Of a stretch of 64,000 nt of DNA, positions 1-8,919 are shown one piece after another. Location of the stretch: the NCBI GenBank assembly GCA_002427525.1, contig DIRP01000002.1, forward strand, positions 52,209 through 116,208. Reading direction: 5' to 3'. This DNA comes from Bacteroidales bacterium UBA5433. GTDB taxonomy: Bacteria > Bacteroidota > Bacteroidia > Bacteroidales > UBA932. Under the pieces are notes generated by a model. That model did no database searches. It worked only from the letters and a program-made list of their open reading frames with translations, and was not told where the DNA came from. The position numbers were made by a program, and so were the translations under genes. The first letter of the stretch is position 1; each line of letters opens with the position of its first letter.

Positions 1-499
1 GGGATAACTCTACAGAACGCCTGAATCCGTCTTTCTTTTTAAAATCTGAAGGAAGGTAGGAAATACCTCCTGTCCGGCAGGCTGTTTCTTCCCCCAAAGT
101 ATTAATTAGTTTTGCGTTTTTGTGCGGACTAAGTGTTAGCGTGGTGCAAAAGAAGTCAAAATTGTTTTCTTTGGCATACCGTGCTGTTTCCTGCAACCGC
201 AAACGAAAACAAATTTCACACCTGCGACCTCCTTCCGGTTCGTTTTCATAACCCCGGACAGCTTCCAGGAAAAGTGCAGGGTCTGCATTTCCTGCAACAA
301 ACGGAATTTTTGAACCATAAGTCTGCTGTATGTACCTCTCGGCTTCGTTTTTCCTTTTATCGTATTCTGCATTTGGCGCAATGTTGGGGTTGAAAAAGAA
401 AACGGATACAGCATAGTGCGGAACCAAACGTTCCAACACTGTTGTAGAACAGGGTCCGCAACAGACATGAAGCAATAACCGGGGAAGTTTGTTTTCCAT
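1..499 (-). CDS. queH: Epoxyqueuosine reductase QueH, 3' end cut by window edge
   Basis: This enzyme carries out the last step of queuosine synthesis, reducing epoxyqueuosine to queuosine in tRNA. It belongs to the QueH (DUF208) family, unrelated to QueG. The frame is open from the ATG at 499 to the window edge (166 codons), so the C-terminus is missing. Visible family signatures are HVCCGPC near residue 11, GGRRCEICFRLRL near residue 93, and TLTLSPHKN near residue 120. The paired cysteines are the expected metal/Fe-S ligands. A -7 element (513-520) lies 13 bases upstream of the start. The gene is divergent from the RND efflux operon. Family assignment is confident; only the truncation limits it. 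Confidence 0.93.
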   Translation of the reverse strand, partial: MENKLPRLLLHVCCGPCSTTVLERLVPHYAVSVFFFNPNIAPNAEYDKRKNEAERYIQQTYGSKIPFVAGNADPALFLEAVRGYENEPEGGRRCEICFRLRLQETARYAKENNFDFFCTTLTLSPHKNAKLINTLGEETACRTGGISYLPSDFKKKDGFRRSVELS

Positions 500-512
500 A
501 GGAATATTCATT

Positions 513-520
513 CAAATATA
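513..520 (-). promoter_or_regulatory. Candidate -7 promoter element for queH
   Basis: TATATTTG on the minus strand matches the Bacteroidota -7 consensus TAnnTTTG and ends 13 bases before the queH ATG. No clear -33 TTTG is visible. Confidence 0.5.
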
Positions 521-531
521 ATGAATTTGAT

Positions 532-539
532 TACTTTTG
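532..539 (+). promoter_or_regulatory. Candidate -7 promoter element for the RND efflux operon
   Basis: TACTTTTG matches TAnnTTTG and ends 18 bases before the adaptor ATG at 558. It lies 11 bases from the divergent queH element, so the two promoters share one short control region. Confidence 0.5.
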
Positions 540-557
540 CACCTAATATAATGTAAC

Positions 558-1610
558 ATGATGAAATCAATAAATAATCAGACCGTACTGGTTTTATCTG
601 CCTTGCTTTTTTTTGTGACTTCCTGCCATTCCGGGACCTCTAATCAGAAGCAGGCTGGGGGGCCTGTGAAGGTTAAGGTTCATACTGTTTCTGAAAACAG
701 TATGAAGTCAGAAAGGGAGTACGTTGGCGTGGTAGAAGAGGCTAGTAATGTAGCTTTGAGTTTTCCGTCACCCGGTAAGATTAAAAAGGTGTATGTTTCT
801 GTTGGACAGCATGTACGTGAAGGACAGGTGTTGGCTTGTACCGATTCGGAAACTTTGGAAAATATGCACGCTACTTCGCTGGCAATGCTCAAACAAGCAG
901 AAGATGCCTGGGACAGGATGACGCTTCTTTATGAATCGGGTACTTTACCGGAAATTCAGTACGTTGAAATTCGGACCAAACTGGAGCAAGCGAGAGCTTC
1001 AGAAAGGATTGCTGCCCGGGCGCTGGCAGAAACAGAATTAAGAGCGCCTATGGAAGGAATAGTAGGCAGGCGCATGGTAGAAGTAGGAATGAACGTACTG
1101 CCTGACCAGCCTGTAATGACCCTGCTGAATACACGCAGACCTGTAGTCAACATTTCCGTTCCTGAAAATGAGGTGTTTGATACAAAAACAGGACAGACCT
1201 CCCGGATACAGGTTGGTGCTTTGAAAAACCTGGAATTAACCGGAAAGGTAACGGAAAAAGGTGTGAAGGCACACCCTTATACACACGGGTACGGAGTGAA
1301 AATTACCCTTGACAGGGAAGTTCCCGGCTTGCTTCCGGGCATGGTATGTAAGGTATATCTTAACAATGTACCTGTGGAAAGCAACGTAGTGGTTCCGCCA
1401 CGTGCCATTATTCCGGAAGCATATAAACGGGGACATTATGTGTGGGTACTGGACAATGAAAATGAAGTTCACAAAAGAACGGTACGTATTGGAGGAATTG
1501 TTCCCGGAGGAATAACAATCAAAGAAGGAGTATCACCGGGAGAAAGGGTGGTTGAAGAAGGCCACCAGAGAGTAAGTGAAAATATTAAAGTAGAGGTAGT
1601 CAATGAGTAA
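558..1610 (+). CDS. RND efflux periplasmic adaptor (HlyD/MFP family) lipoprotein
   Basis: This is the periplasmic adaptor that links an inner-membrane RND pump to an outer-membrane channel. The 350 residues start with a lipoprotein signal ending in the lipobox-like FVTSC (Cys about 23). A biotinyl-lipoyl-like half (SVGQHVREGQVLA, about residues 80-95) follows, then an alpha-helical hairpin (about 100-150), the second lipoyl half (ELRAPMEGIVGRR, about 160) and beta-barrel/MP domains to the end. Two ATG codons are adjacent at 558 and 561. The end overlaps the pump gene by 8 bases, so the two are translationally coupled. Substrate cannot be told from sequence. No regulator gene is adjacent. Confidence 0.92.
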   Translation: MMKSINNQTVLVLSALLFFVTSCHSGTSNQKQAGGPVKVKVHTVSENSMKSEREYVGVVEEASNVALSFPSPGKIKKVYVSVGQHVREGQVLACTDSETLENMHATSLAMLKQAEDAWDRMTLLYESGTLPEIQYVEIRTKLEQARASERIAARALAETELRAPMEGIVGRRMVEVGMNVLPDQPVMTLLNTRRPVVNISVPENEVFDTKTGQTSRIQVGALKNLELTGKVTEKGVKAHPYTHGYGVKITLDREVPGLLPGMVCKVYLNNVPVESNVVVPPRAIIPEAYKRGHYVWVLDNENEVHKRTVRIGGIVPGGITIKEGVSPGERVVEEGHQRVSENIKVEVVNE

Positions 1611-4600
1611 CAAAAGAAGAGGCGTTGTTGAATGGACAATGCACTACCATAAGATTGTCTTGCTTCTTGTTGCCTTTTTGGTAGTACTGGGCATTTTTGC
1701 TCTACCCAATATGCCAAAGAAAGAATACCCGGATTTTACCATAAGAAATGCCCTGGTACTGGGTATATATCCCGGGGCTTCCTCGGAACAGGTAGAAGCA
1801 CAGCTTACCATCCCTCTTGAAAAACATCTTCTTAGTTATAAGGGAGTTGACCGTGAAAAGACTTATTCAATTACCAGAGACGGTCTGGTATATTTTGTTT
1901 TGGATCTGAAGGAAAGCGAGAAATCTCCCCGTAACTTTTATGCTACCTTGAGAATAGATCTGGAAGAGTTCCAGATGCAGCTTCCCTCAGGCGTTTTACC
2001 CATTATGGTACTCAGTGAATTTGGAGAAACGTCAGCCATCCTCATTACATTGGAAAGCGAAGCTTTATCTTACGAAAATCTGGAAGATTTGCTGAGTACA
2101 CTGGAGGGACGTTTGAGTACCCTGCCCATTGTAACAAATCTTAAAAGTTACGGACACCAGAACGAGCAAGCCAACCTGTATCTTGATAAAGAGAAACTGG
2201 CTGCCTATGCCATCAATGCACAACAGGTGCTGGCACAGCTTTTTTCCGGAGGTTTTGTAACGTCAGCCGGCTCACTTAATTTAAGTAGCGGTCTTATTCC
2301 CATACACCTGTACAACTCATACCAGAGTGAAGAGGAAATACTGGAGCAACCCCTTTATTTTGATGAATCCGGCAATGTGCTGCGTGTCAAAGATCTGGGT
2401 TACATCCTGCATGAATATCCTGAACCGACAAGCTACATCACCAATAATGGTAAAAAATGCCTGCTTCTTTCTCTGGAAATGAGCTATGGATACAATATGG
2501 TTGAACTTGGAAAGCAGGTGGATACTATCTTGAAAGAATTTGAAAATGAATTGCCGGCAGATGTAGGTGTTTACCGTATTTCAGATCAGCCGCGTGTTGT
2601 TTCAGATTCCGTTTATTCTTTTTTAAGGGATATGCTCATTTCTGTCCTGACAGTAATAGCTGTCATGGTACTTATGCTGCCCATGAGGGTGGCTTCTGTA
2701 GCTGCTACGTCTATTCCTATAACTATATTCATCTCCCTTGGGATAATGTATGTTTTTGGTTTTGAGATAAATACGGTTACATTGGCTTCGCTTTTGGTAG
2801 TCCTTGGCATGGTAGTGGACGATAGCATTGTAGTCATTGACAATTACCTGAATTACCTGGATTACGGCATGAGCCGGTGGAAGGCATCTATAACAGCTGC
2901 CAATTCTTATTTCCGGTCCATCTTCTCGGCAACCATGGCTATAAGTATTACTTTTTTCCCTTTCCTTTTTACATTACCCGAGAATTTTGCTGAGTTTATA
3001 TTCATGGCGCCCTGGGCCATATTTATTTCGTTAATGGTTTCCATGGGAGTAGCTATGTTATACATTCCTTATTTCCAATATTTTACTATACGAAAAGGAA
3101 TTCAACAGGTAGTTGAAAAACAAAGGCAGAAAAGCAAAAAAGGCATTTCTTTACTGGAATTGTTTGGTGTTTTCTATGAAAAATCCTTAAAAAAGGCTTT
3201 TGCACATCCTGTTGTTGTGGTAGTAACTGTTGTTTTGTTTTTGGTCCTTCCGGTTTTTGTTTACCAGAAGATGCCCAAACGGCTGATGCCCATGGCCGAC
3301 AGAAATCAATTTGTTATAGAAATGTACCTGCCTTTTGGATCTTCGGTAAAAGAAACAGAAGTCGTTGCCGATTCGTTACGCAGGATGATCCAGGAAGACG
3401 AACGGGTTCTTGCCGTTACTTCCTTTATTGGAACCAGTGCACCCAGGTTTCAGGGATCTTATGCCCCGCAGATACCGGGGCCACATTTTGGCCAGTTTAT
3501 TGTAAATACCCCTTCTTCCAAAGCAACAGTACAACTTGTTAAAGAGTTCCAGAAGAAATACATACATTATTTTCCCGGAACATACGTTCGTGTAAGGCAG
3601 TTGGATTATTCCATGTTAACAGATAATGAAGTGGAAGTGAGGTTGATAGGAGAAGACAAAGACGCCCTTATACAGCTTGCAGATTCTTTGCAACATGTGA
3701 TTGCCGGGATTCCCTACGTGGCTAATGTACGTTCCGATTTTGGCGGTTATCAGTATGGATTGAATTTGCAAGCAGATCCTGTGAGAGCTGCCCGTACCGG
3801 CATCAACCCCGGTTTGCTGTCTTTGAATCTGGCATCCAGGTTTGCAGGAATACCTGTTACTTCCCTTATACAGGATGGAAAGAGTATTCCGGTGGTACTG
3901 CATATTGACGGACAAGAAGGAACTATTGCGCCGGAAACTCTGGGTAATGAATATTTTCAGGGAATTGTTCCGGGAGCCGGTGTCCCGCTCAGACAAATTG
4001 CAGATCTGGAACCGGAATGGAATATTTCCCAGATTGTCAGAAGAAACGGATATCCCACACTTACGTTGATGGTAGATCTGGATCACGGAAGGGTGTCAAC
4101 GGATGTATTTGATCGTGTAGTAGAGGTTATGGAGCATACTATAATTCCAGATGGAGTCCGTTATGAATACGCAGGAACATATAAGGCAGATAAAGATATG
4201 ATGCCCGGGATTATGCAAGGCGTGGGTATTGCTGTTTTTCTTATTTTTCTAATCCTTCTTTTCCATTTCAAAAAAGTATCCTTGGCGGTTATGGTTTTGG
4301 GCTCTACAACACTGAGTGTTTTGGGGGCTCTTGTAGGAACGTGGATCATGAACCTGCACATTAGCCTGACAACTTATCTGGGGTTGGTTACGCTGATAGG
4401 TCTTGTTGTAAAAAACGGTATCATTATGTTTGATTATGCAGAATTATTAAGGCTCAAAGGGTATTCGGTTAAAGAGGCAGCCTATATGGCCGGTTGCAGG
4501 CGTATAAGGCCTATTTTTCAAACGTCTGCATCAACAGCTGTAGCTGTCATACCTATGTTGGTTACAAGGGATTCTTTATGGGCTCCTATGGCCGCAACTA

Positions 4601-4728
4601 TTTTCTTTGGAATCTTAACCTCTATGTTCTTTGTTTCTCTTTTTATGCCGGTTATTTATTGGCTGGTTTATAGAAAACAGGATGCATTAAAAAAAATCAA
4701 AGAACCAAAAAACAGGATATTGCCATGA
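1603..4728 (+). CDS. RND efflux pump permease (AcrB/HAE1-like)
   Basis: This proton-driven inner-membrane drug or metabolite exporter has 1041 residues, the usual length for the family. There is one N-terminal membrane helix (about residues 15-34), a large periplasmic porter domain, helices 2-6 (about 330-500), helix 7 near 530, a second porter domain and a C-terminal helical bundle (about 860-1025). The conserved GMVVDDSIVVIDN segment in the fourth helix region carries the paired acidic proton-relay residues. The gene overlaps the adaptor by 8 bases and the TolC-like gene by 4 (ATGA). Substrate is unknown; the family call is secure. Confidence 0.95.
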   Translation: MSNKRRGVVEWTMHYHKIVLLLVAFLVVLGIFALPNMPKKEYPDFTIRNALVLGIYPGASSEQVEAQLTIPLEKHLLSYKGVDREKTYSITRDGLVYFVLDLKESEKSPRNFYATLRIDLEEFQMQLPSGVLPIMVLSEFGETSAILITLESEALSYENLEDLLSTLEGRLSTLPIVTNLKSYGHQNEQANLYLDKEKLAAYAINAQQVLAQLFSGGFVTSAGSLNLSSGLIPIHLYNSYQSEEEILEQPLYFDESGNVLRVKDLGYILHEYPEPTSYITNNGKKCLLLSLEMSYGYNMVELGKQVDTILKEFENELPADVGVYRISDQPRVVSDSVYSFLRDMLISVLTVIAVMVLMLPMRVASVAATSIPITIFISLGIMYVFGFEINTVTLASLLVVLGMVVDDSIVVIDNYLNYLDYGMSRWKASITAANSYFRSIFSATMAISITFFPFLFTLPENFAEFIFMAPWAIFISLMVSMGVAMLYIPYFQYFTIRKGIQQVVEKQRQKSKKGISLLELFGVFYEKSLKKAFAHPVVVVVTVVLFLVLPVFVYQKMPKRLMPMADRNQFVIEMYLPFGSSVKETEVVADSLRRMIQEDERVLAVTSFIGTSAPRFQGSYAPQIPGPHFGQFIVNTPSSKATVQLVKEFQKKYIHYFPGTYVRVRQLDYSMLTDNEVEVRLIGEDKDALIQLADSLQHVIAGIPYVANVRSDFGGYQYGLNLQADPVRAARTGINPGLLSLNLASRFAGIPVTSLIQDGKSIPVVLHIDGQEGTIAPETLGNEYFQGIVPGAGVPLRQIADLEPEWNISQIVRRNGYPTLTLMVDLDHGRVSTDVFDRVVEVMEHTIIPDGVRYEYAGTYKADKDMMPGIMQGVGIAVFLIFLILLFHFKKVSLAVMVLGSTTLSVLGALVGTWIMNLHISLTTYLGLVTLIGLVVKNGIIMFDYAELLRLKGYSVKEAAYMAGCRRIRPIFQTSASTAVAVIPMLVTRDSLWAPMAATIFFGILTSMFFVSLFMPVIYWLVYRKQDALKKIKEPKNRILP

Positions 4729-6005
4729 GGAAAGCACTTTATATCTTATTCCTGGTTTGTTTTCCGGCTTTGCAATACCTCCATGCCCAACCCTATACCC
4801 TGGAAGATTGTCGGAGGATAGCTCTTGAAAGAAATGCCATGGTACAGGAAGTCAAGCTGGGCGAAGAAGTGGCAAAGCAAACAAGAAACCAGGCCATTAC
4901 GTATTATTTTCCCGATATTTCCCTTATGGGATTTGGTTTTCAGGCATCCAACCCCATGATGAATATTGATCTTGGGATGTTGGGAAATATGGCTTTGCTG
5001 AAAGACGGAATTTTGGCAAGTGCTGTGGCTGTTCAGCCGGTATTTACAGGTGGTAAGATATTGTATGGAAACAAATTGGCTAAAACCGGGATCTTTGCCA
5101 GTGAGCTTTTTACTGCCATGAAGCAGGATGAGGTGCTGGCACAAACAGAAGAATACTACTGGTTGTTGTACTCTTTGTATGAAAAACAAAATACCGTTTC
5201 GAGTATGAAACAGGTATTGGATACCCTTACCAAAGACGTGCAACAGGCTTACAAAGCAGGAGTACTGGGACAGCATGAAGTATTAAAGGTTCAGCTTCAA
5301 AAAAATACGCTTGAGAATAAAAACGTAGAATTGGAAAACGGGATTTTTCTGGCAACTATGGCTTTGGCTCATCAGATGGGGTTGCCGGTAGATTCTCTGG
5401 ACGGGTTCCGGCTGCATTTTCCGTCAGACTTACAGGTACGTGATCCTATGGAATTGTATGCAGACCCTGCGTCTGTAATTGCCTCCAGAACAGAATACAA
5501 ATTGTTGCAAACAGGAGTACGCGCTGCAGAGCTGGAAACAAAAATGGAACGCTCGGCTTACTTGCCCAAAGTAGGAGTTGGTGCTATGTACTATTATGAG
5601 AATTTATTGGACAAAAACAATTGGAACGGTGCTGTTATGGCAGCCGTTCAGGTTCCAATTTCCAGTTGGGGCAGGGGGTCGTTTGCCATCCGTCAGAAAA
5701 AGATTGAAGAAAAACGTGCCCGTATCCGTGAAGAAGACGGGCATCAACAACTGCTCATGCAAATACAGCAGGCCTGGGGGACGTATGTAGAAGCCTACTT
5801 GAAATACGAGTTGGCAGAACTGGCCGTTTCAGCCTCTGAAGAAAATGCCAGAATTAACGAACAATACTTCAAAGCCGGAACAGTTAATCTTACGGAATTA
5901 TTAGCTGCACGAGGAGGACTTCAACAAAGCCGGGATAATAAGACAGATGCCCTGAAAGATTACCAACTGGCTAAGAGTAAGTATTTGCAGGTAACAGGCC
6001 GTTAA
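4725..6005 (+). CDS. TolC-family outer-membrane efflux channel
   Basis: This protein completes the tripartite pump. It has 426 residues with a cleavable signal peptide ending near HAQ (residue 22) and two outer-membrane-efflux-protein repeats rich in long alpha-helix (about 25-210 and 230-420), typical of TolC trimers. The start overlaps the pump gene stop by 4 bases. The gene ends 18 bases before the stop of the convergent gene at 6024. No terminator hairpin is evident between them. Confidence 0.93.
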   Translation: MRKALYILFLVCFPALQYLHAQPYTLEDCRRIALERNAMVQEVKLGEEVAKQTRNQAITYYFPDISLMGFGFQASNPMMNIDLGMLGNMALLKDGILASAVAVQPVFTGGKILYGNKLAKTGIFASELFTAMKQDEVLAQTEEYYWLLYSLYEKQNTVSSMKQVLDTLTKDVQQAYKAGVLGQHEVLKVQLQKNTLENKNVELENGIFLATMALAHQMGLPVDSLDGFRLHFPSDLQVRDPMELYADPASVIASRTEYKLLQTGVRAAELETKMERSAYLPKVGVGAMYYYENLLDKNNWNGAVMAAVQVPISSWGRGSFAIRQKKIEEKRARIREEDGHQQLLMQIQQAWGTYVEAYLKYELAELAVSASEENARINEQYFKAGTVNLTELLAARGGLQQSRDNKTDALKDYQLAKSKYLQVTGR

Positions 6006-6023
6006 GGTTTTACACGAAATCTG

Positions 6024-7721
6024 TTAAGGATCTACACGAAACACTTGTTGCGTACGAAACGGTACGCCTTCTTTGCTCATGCCTTCCGCCACAACAACAA
6101 AGGTTCCCGTAGTCTCTGCCGTTTTCAGCAACAGGGTTACTGATTCATTGGCATGCAAATCTACACGGGGATTCCAGTACAAGGTATGGCGCAGGTCCGG
6201 TAAGCGGCTTCCTTCAGGTACCACCCCAAAAGTCCGCGGATGTTGTACGCCCTGGAAATCCTGAATTCGCATAGATTCTTCCAGCTCAAGCTCGGGGAAG
6301 TCTCCCCGGTACGTTTTCAGGAAAATGATTCCGTTATAGTAAATCGGACCAAAAGCATATTTATCGGGATAAATGGTAATTTCTTTAACCAGACTGGGAG
6401 GGTAATTGTATATCTTGTTGTGGTTTGGAACCGGTATCCCATCCAGTAAAACCAGGGGAGGCGTAGGATCTTCCACTTCAAAAGCAACTCCGTGAGCATC
6501 CCGCAAACGTACTTGCAGTTTTCGTTCTCCTTTAACAGTACGGAAACGAACTTCCTGAATGAATTCTACCACAACTTCTGCCATCGTAGGGAAACGTGTA
6601 TATTCGTCCAGCTTGTAAACTATTCCAGAGTTTTCAAAAAGAAGGTTGTTTTCATAGGGTATAACAGGAGATAACGTATCCATCCGGAAAGTCTGGTATA
6701 CCTGTACAGCCAGACTTCTGTCCGTTAAAATACCTGCTTGTTTTTCATCCAGGCTCAAAGTGGGCAGTTCTTCTACAGTTGGATGCAGGTAAATGGAATC
6801 CAGCACAAGATGGTATTTTTTTTCGGTAAGCGAGGGCACATGGCTTACCAAAGTACCGTTGCCGTGCAGGTTGGAAGTAAAAAACCTGACCTTTCCGTTT
6901 TCTCTTATTTCTCCTGTGAAATATTGGATTTCACTGCCTGCAATAGATAAATACGTACCAAACCCTTCTACATAGGGTGTTGGTACGTTGTTTTCATCTA
7001 CAATATGTCCGTGAATCACTTCACCTGTATAATCAACCCTGTGGAACTTAAAATCTGATGTTTGTTCATGCAAAGTGCTATCAACAACAGTTGTTATAGA
7101 CGGGTTTTTATGGTAGTTCAGGCCGTCTGCGTGAAAAACCGAAACAGAAGCAGACACAAAATCCGGTAACAGATTTTTCAGAGTAAGCTTAACTTCCTGT
7201 TGCGTTTTAAACTGTTTTTTGTTTGTAGAAATCTGAAACAATTTACTTTCTTCATCCTGCATATCATATGATGCGGTAACTTCTTCCTGTTCCTTGCCAA
7301 TGGCAGTCACATTATCTGAACGGATCGATGACAAAGGGTTGTAGATAGTAAGGTACTTTGAATAGTAATTCAATGCATTTTCGGAATACATATAGCGTGT
7401 ATATCCCGTAAGCCTGTAAATACCGGTAGGCAATGTTGCGGGTAAGAGAACCATGCCGTTGCCACGGCCTTTTTTCAAAGCAATCTTGGATTGTACCAGG
7501 GAACTTGTGAGGTTTTGAATTTCCAGGTATGCAACTGCACTAACAGCAGAAGGTTTTCCTGTTGTCGCGTCGTAGCAAAAAGCTGAAACCCATAAAGGTT
7601 CTCCGGCAAGGTAGCATTCTTTATCCGTACTCAGGTAAAGGCGTTCATGTGGTATGTCCGTTTGTGCAACCAGTGAAGAACCCTGAAGAATAAATAAAAT
7701 AGGTATAAGGATACGTTTCAT
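6024..7721 (-). CDS. Large secreted macroglobulin (MG2)/TonB-plug-like protein
   Basis: Unrecognised beyond domain resemblance. It has about 565 residues with a signal peptide (MKRILIPILFILQ, ending at VAQ). Residues about 25-125 resemble an MG2-type beta-sandwich (YLSTDKECYLAGEPLWVSA then LPTGIYRLTGYTRYM). The C-terminal half contains a stretch like a TonB-receptor plug (PLVLLDGIPVPN, then VKEITIYPDKYAFGPI, about 440-490) but no beta-barrel follows. An ATG at 7721 is preferred over the longer frame at 7748 because the signal peptide begins there and the gene then sits 11 bases after the DUF4249 gene. It is the last gene of a four-gene envelope operon. Function is not established; a partner of the neighbouring receptor is an inference. 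Confidence 0.75.
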   Translation of the reverse strand: MKRILIPILFILQGSSLVAQTDIPHERLYLSTDKECYLAGEPLWVSAFCYDATTGKPSAVSAVAYLEIQNLTSSLVQSKIALKKGRGNGMVLLPATLPTGIYRLTGYTRYMYSENALNYYSKYLTIYNPLSSIRSDNVTAIGKEQEEVTASYDMQDEESKLFQISTNKKQFKTQQEVKLTLKNLLPDFVSASVSVFHADGLNYHKNPSITTVVDSTLHEQTSDFKFHRVDYTGEVIHGHIVDENNVPTPYVEGFGTYLSIAGSEIQYFTGEIRENGKVRFFTSNLHGNGTLVSHVPSLTEKKYHLVLDSIYLHPTVEELPTLSLDEKQAGILTDRSLAVQVYQTFRMDTLSPVIPYENNLLFENSGIVYKLDEYTRFPTMAEVVVEFIQEVRFRTVKGERKLQVRLRDAHGVAFEVEDPTPPLVLLDGIPVPNHNKIYNYPPSLVKEITIYPDKYAFGPIYYNGIIFLKTYRGDFPELELEESMRIQDFQGVQHPRTFGVVPEGSRLPDLRHTLYWNPRVDLHANESVTLLLKTAETTGTFVVVAEGMSKEGVPFRTQQVFRVDP

Positions 7722-7732
7722 ATCAAGTACAT

Positions 7733-8914
7733 TCAATACCGCGGCCATTCTGCAGGCCAGAAAGAGGGTATATTTATAGTTCCGCCCTTACTCCGGCAAT
7801 CAATGCACCGTGTAAGGTTCCAGTAGCTGGCCTTGGCCAGGGGATCAACCAAATAAGGCGAGTATCCTTCTTGTTTCAGACGGGCCAGGCTTTGTGCACT
7901 TGCACTTAGCGGCATAAGGGTATCTTCCGGCAACCTTTCACGCGGGTACCCCGGAAGGCCCATACAGGAAATAAAGAGTCTTTTACTAACTGAATTGCAT
8001 ACAGAAACAAAGCCAATCGCCCGGACAGAAGGATCAGATACACAACGGATGTTGCCGCTTATTTCATTGGGTTGCGGAGAGAAAAGATCTCCAATGTCGT
8101 TCGAATTCTTTTTCATATTCTGCATATAAGCATAGGCGTCCCGGTCAAGTACCGTCTGAATTACTTCAATGGAATAGTGCTGCGTAATACGAATATCTCT
8201 GAAATTAATGGTGTGTAACACTAGGTCATTGATCCGGTCTTCGGAAAGGGATGATGTTTCTACAAGGAGAATCTCTGAAGATTCCCTGTTGTCCCAGCAA
8301 CGGTACATCCAGGGCCTGAAGTCTTCTGTTTCCTTGACTATATTGTTATCCAGAAAAGCCAAAGACATAATTTGGGAAACATAATCCCATGATTCCCTGA
8401 ACTTCCAGTTGTAATGTGTAGATTCTCCTGAAATATCATAGGTGTCAACATAGATTATTAATTTCTCCTGTAAGGTATCTATTTTGTAATGAAGTTCCAT
8501 ACTGCTGCTGTGCCTGGCTTTTCTAAAATCAGACTCATAGGTAGTTCCGTCTTGCAATTCAATAACAAGCTGGTATTCGCTCTGCAGATCGGGAGATTGA
8601 TCAGAAAAATCAAAATGGTATTCTCCATAAGCTGAATGGGATTCAGAAGTATAGACAGTCCCATACCTATCCCTCACATACACCAGTGCGTTGCGTTCGT
8701 AGTGAATAGATCCGGGACTTGAACTTGTTGTGGGGAGGGCTGCGCTGCGGGTAATCTGGATGTCAAAGGGACCGGTGATGGAAATGTTTCCTTCAACTAC
8801 CAGGATTCCTTCTTTGTTAAGCAATTCCCCGGGTTCATAGGGAACAATGCAGGATACAGCCAACAGTGCCGGAAAAACAATACCAAGTATTTTTAACAAG
8901 TATTTTTTGTACAT
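7733..8914 (-). CDS. DUF4249 family lipoprotein
   Basis: A Bacteroidota outer-membrane-associated lipoprotein of unknown function, commonly encoded next to TonB-dependent receptors. It has 393 residues with a lipoprotein signal and lipobox LLAVSC (Cys about 22). The opening after the Cys (PYEPGELLNKEGILVVEGNIS) and the following beta-rich region fit DUF4249. The ATG at 8914 is chosen over an in-frame TTG at 8923. It leaves a 5-base gap from the receptor stop. Context points to a role with the receptor in uptake or surface binding; the ligand is unknown. Confidence 0.85.
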   Translation of the reverse strand: MYKKYLLKILGIVFPALLAVSCIVPYEPGELLNKEGILVVEGNISITGPFDIQITRSAALPTTSSSPGSIHYERNALVYVRDRYGTVYTSESHSAYGEYHFDFSDQSPDLQSEYQLVIELQDGTTYESDFRKARHSSSMELHYKIDTLQEKLIIYVDTYDISGESTHYNWKFRESWDYVSQIMSLAFLDNNIVKETEDFRPWMYRCWDNRESSEILLVETSSLSEDRINDLVLHTINFRDIRITQHYSIEVIQTVLDRDAYAYMQNMKKNSNDIGDLFSPQPNEISGNIRCVSDPSVRAIGFVSVCNSVSKRLFISCMGLPGYPRERLPEDTLMPLSASAQSLARLKQEGYSPYLVDPLAKASYWNLTRCIDCRSKGGTINIPSFWPAEWPRY

Positions 8915-8919
8915 AAAGA

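Noticed and set aside
133..468. Open frames on both strands near the left edge
   Set aside because: They are shadows of queH, whose frame is open to the window edge and carries the family motifs.
3616..4086. 156-codon minus-strand frame inside the RND pump gene
   Set aside because: Antisense shadow of a well-supported gene, with no promoter, motif or family resemblance.
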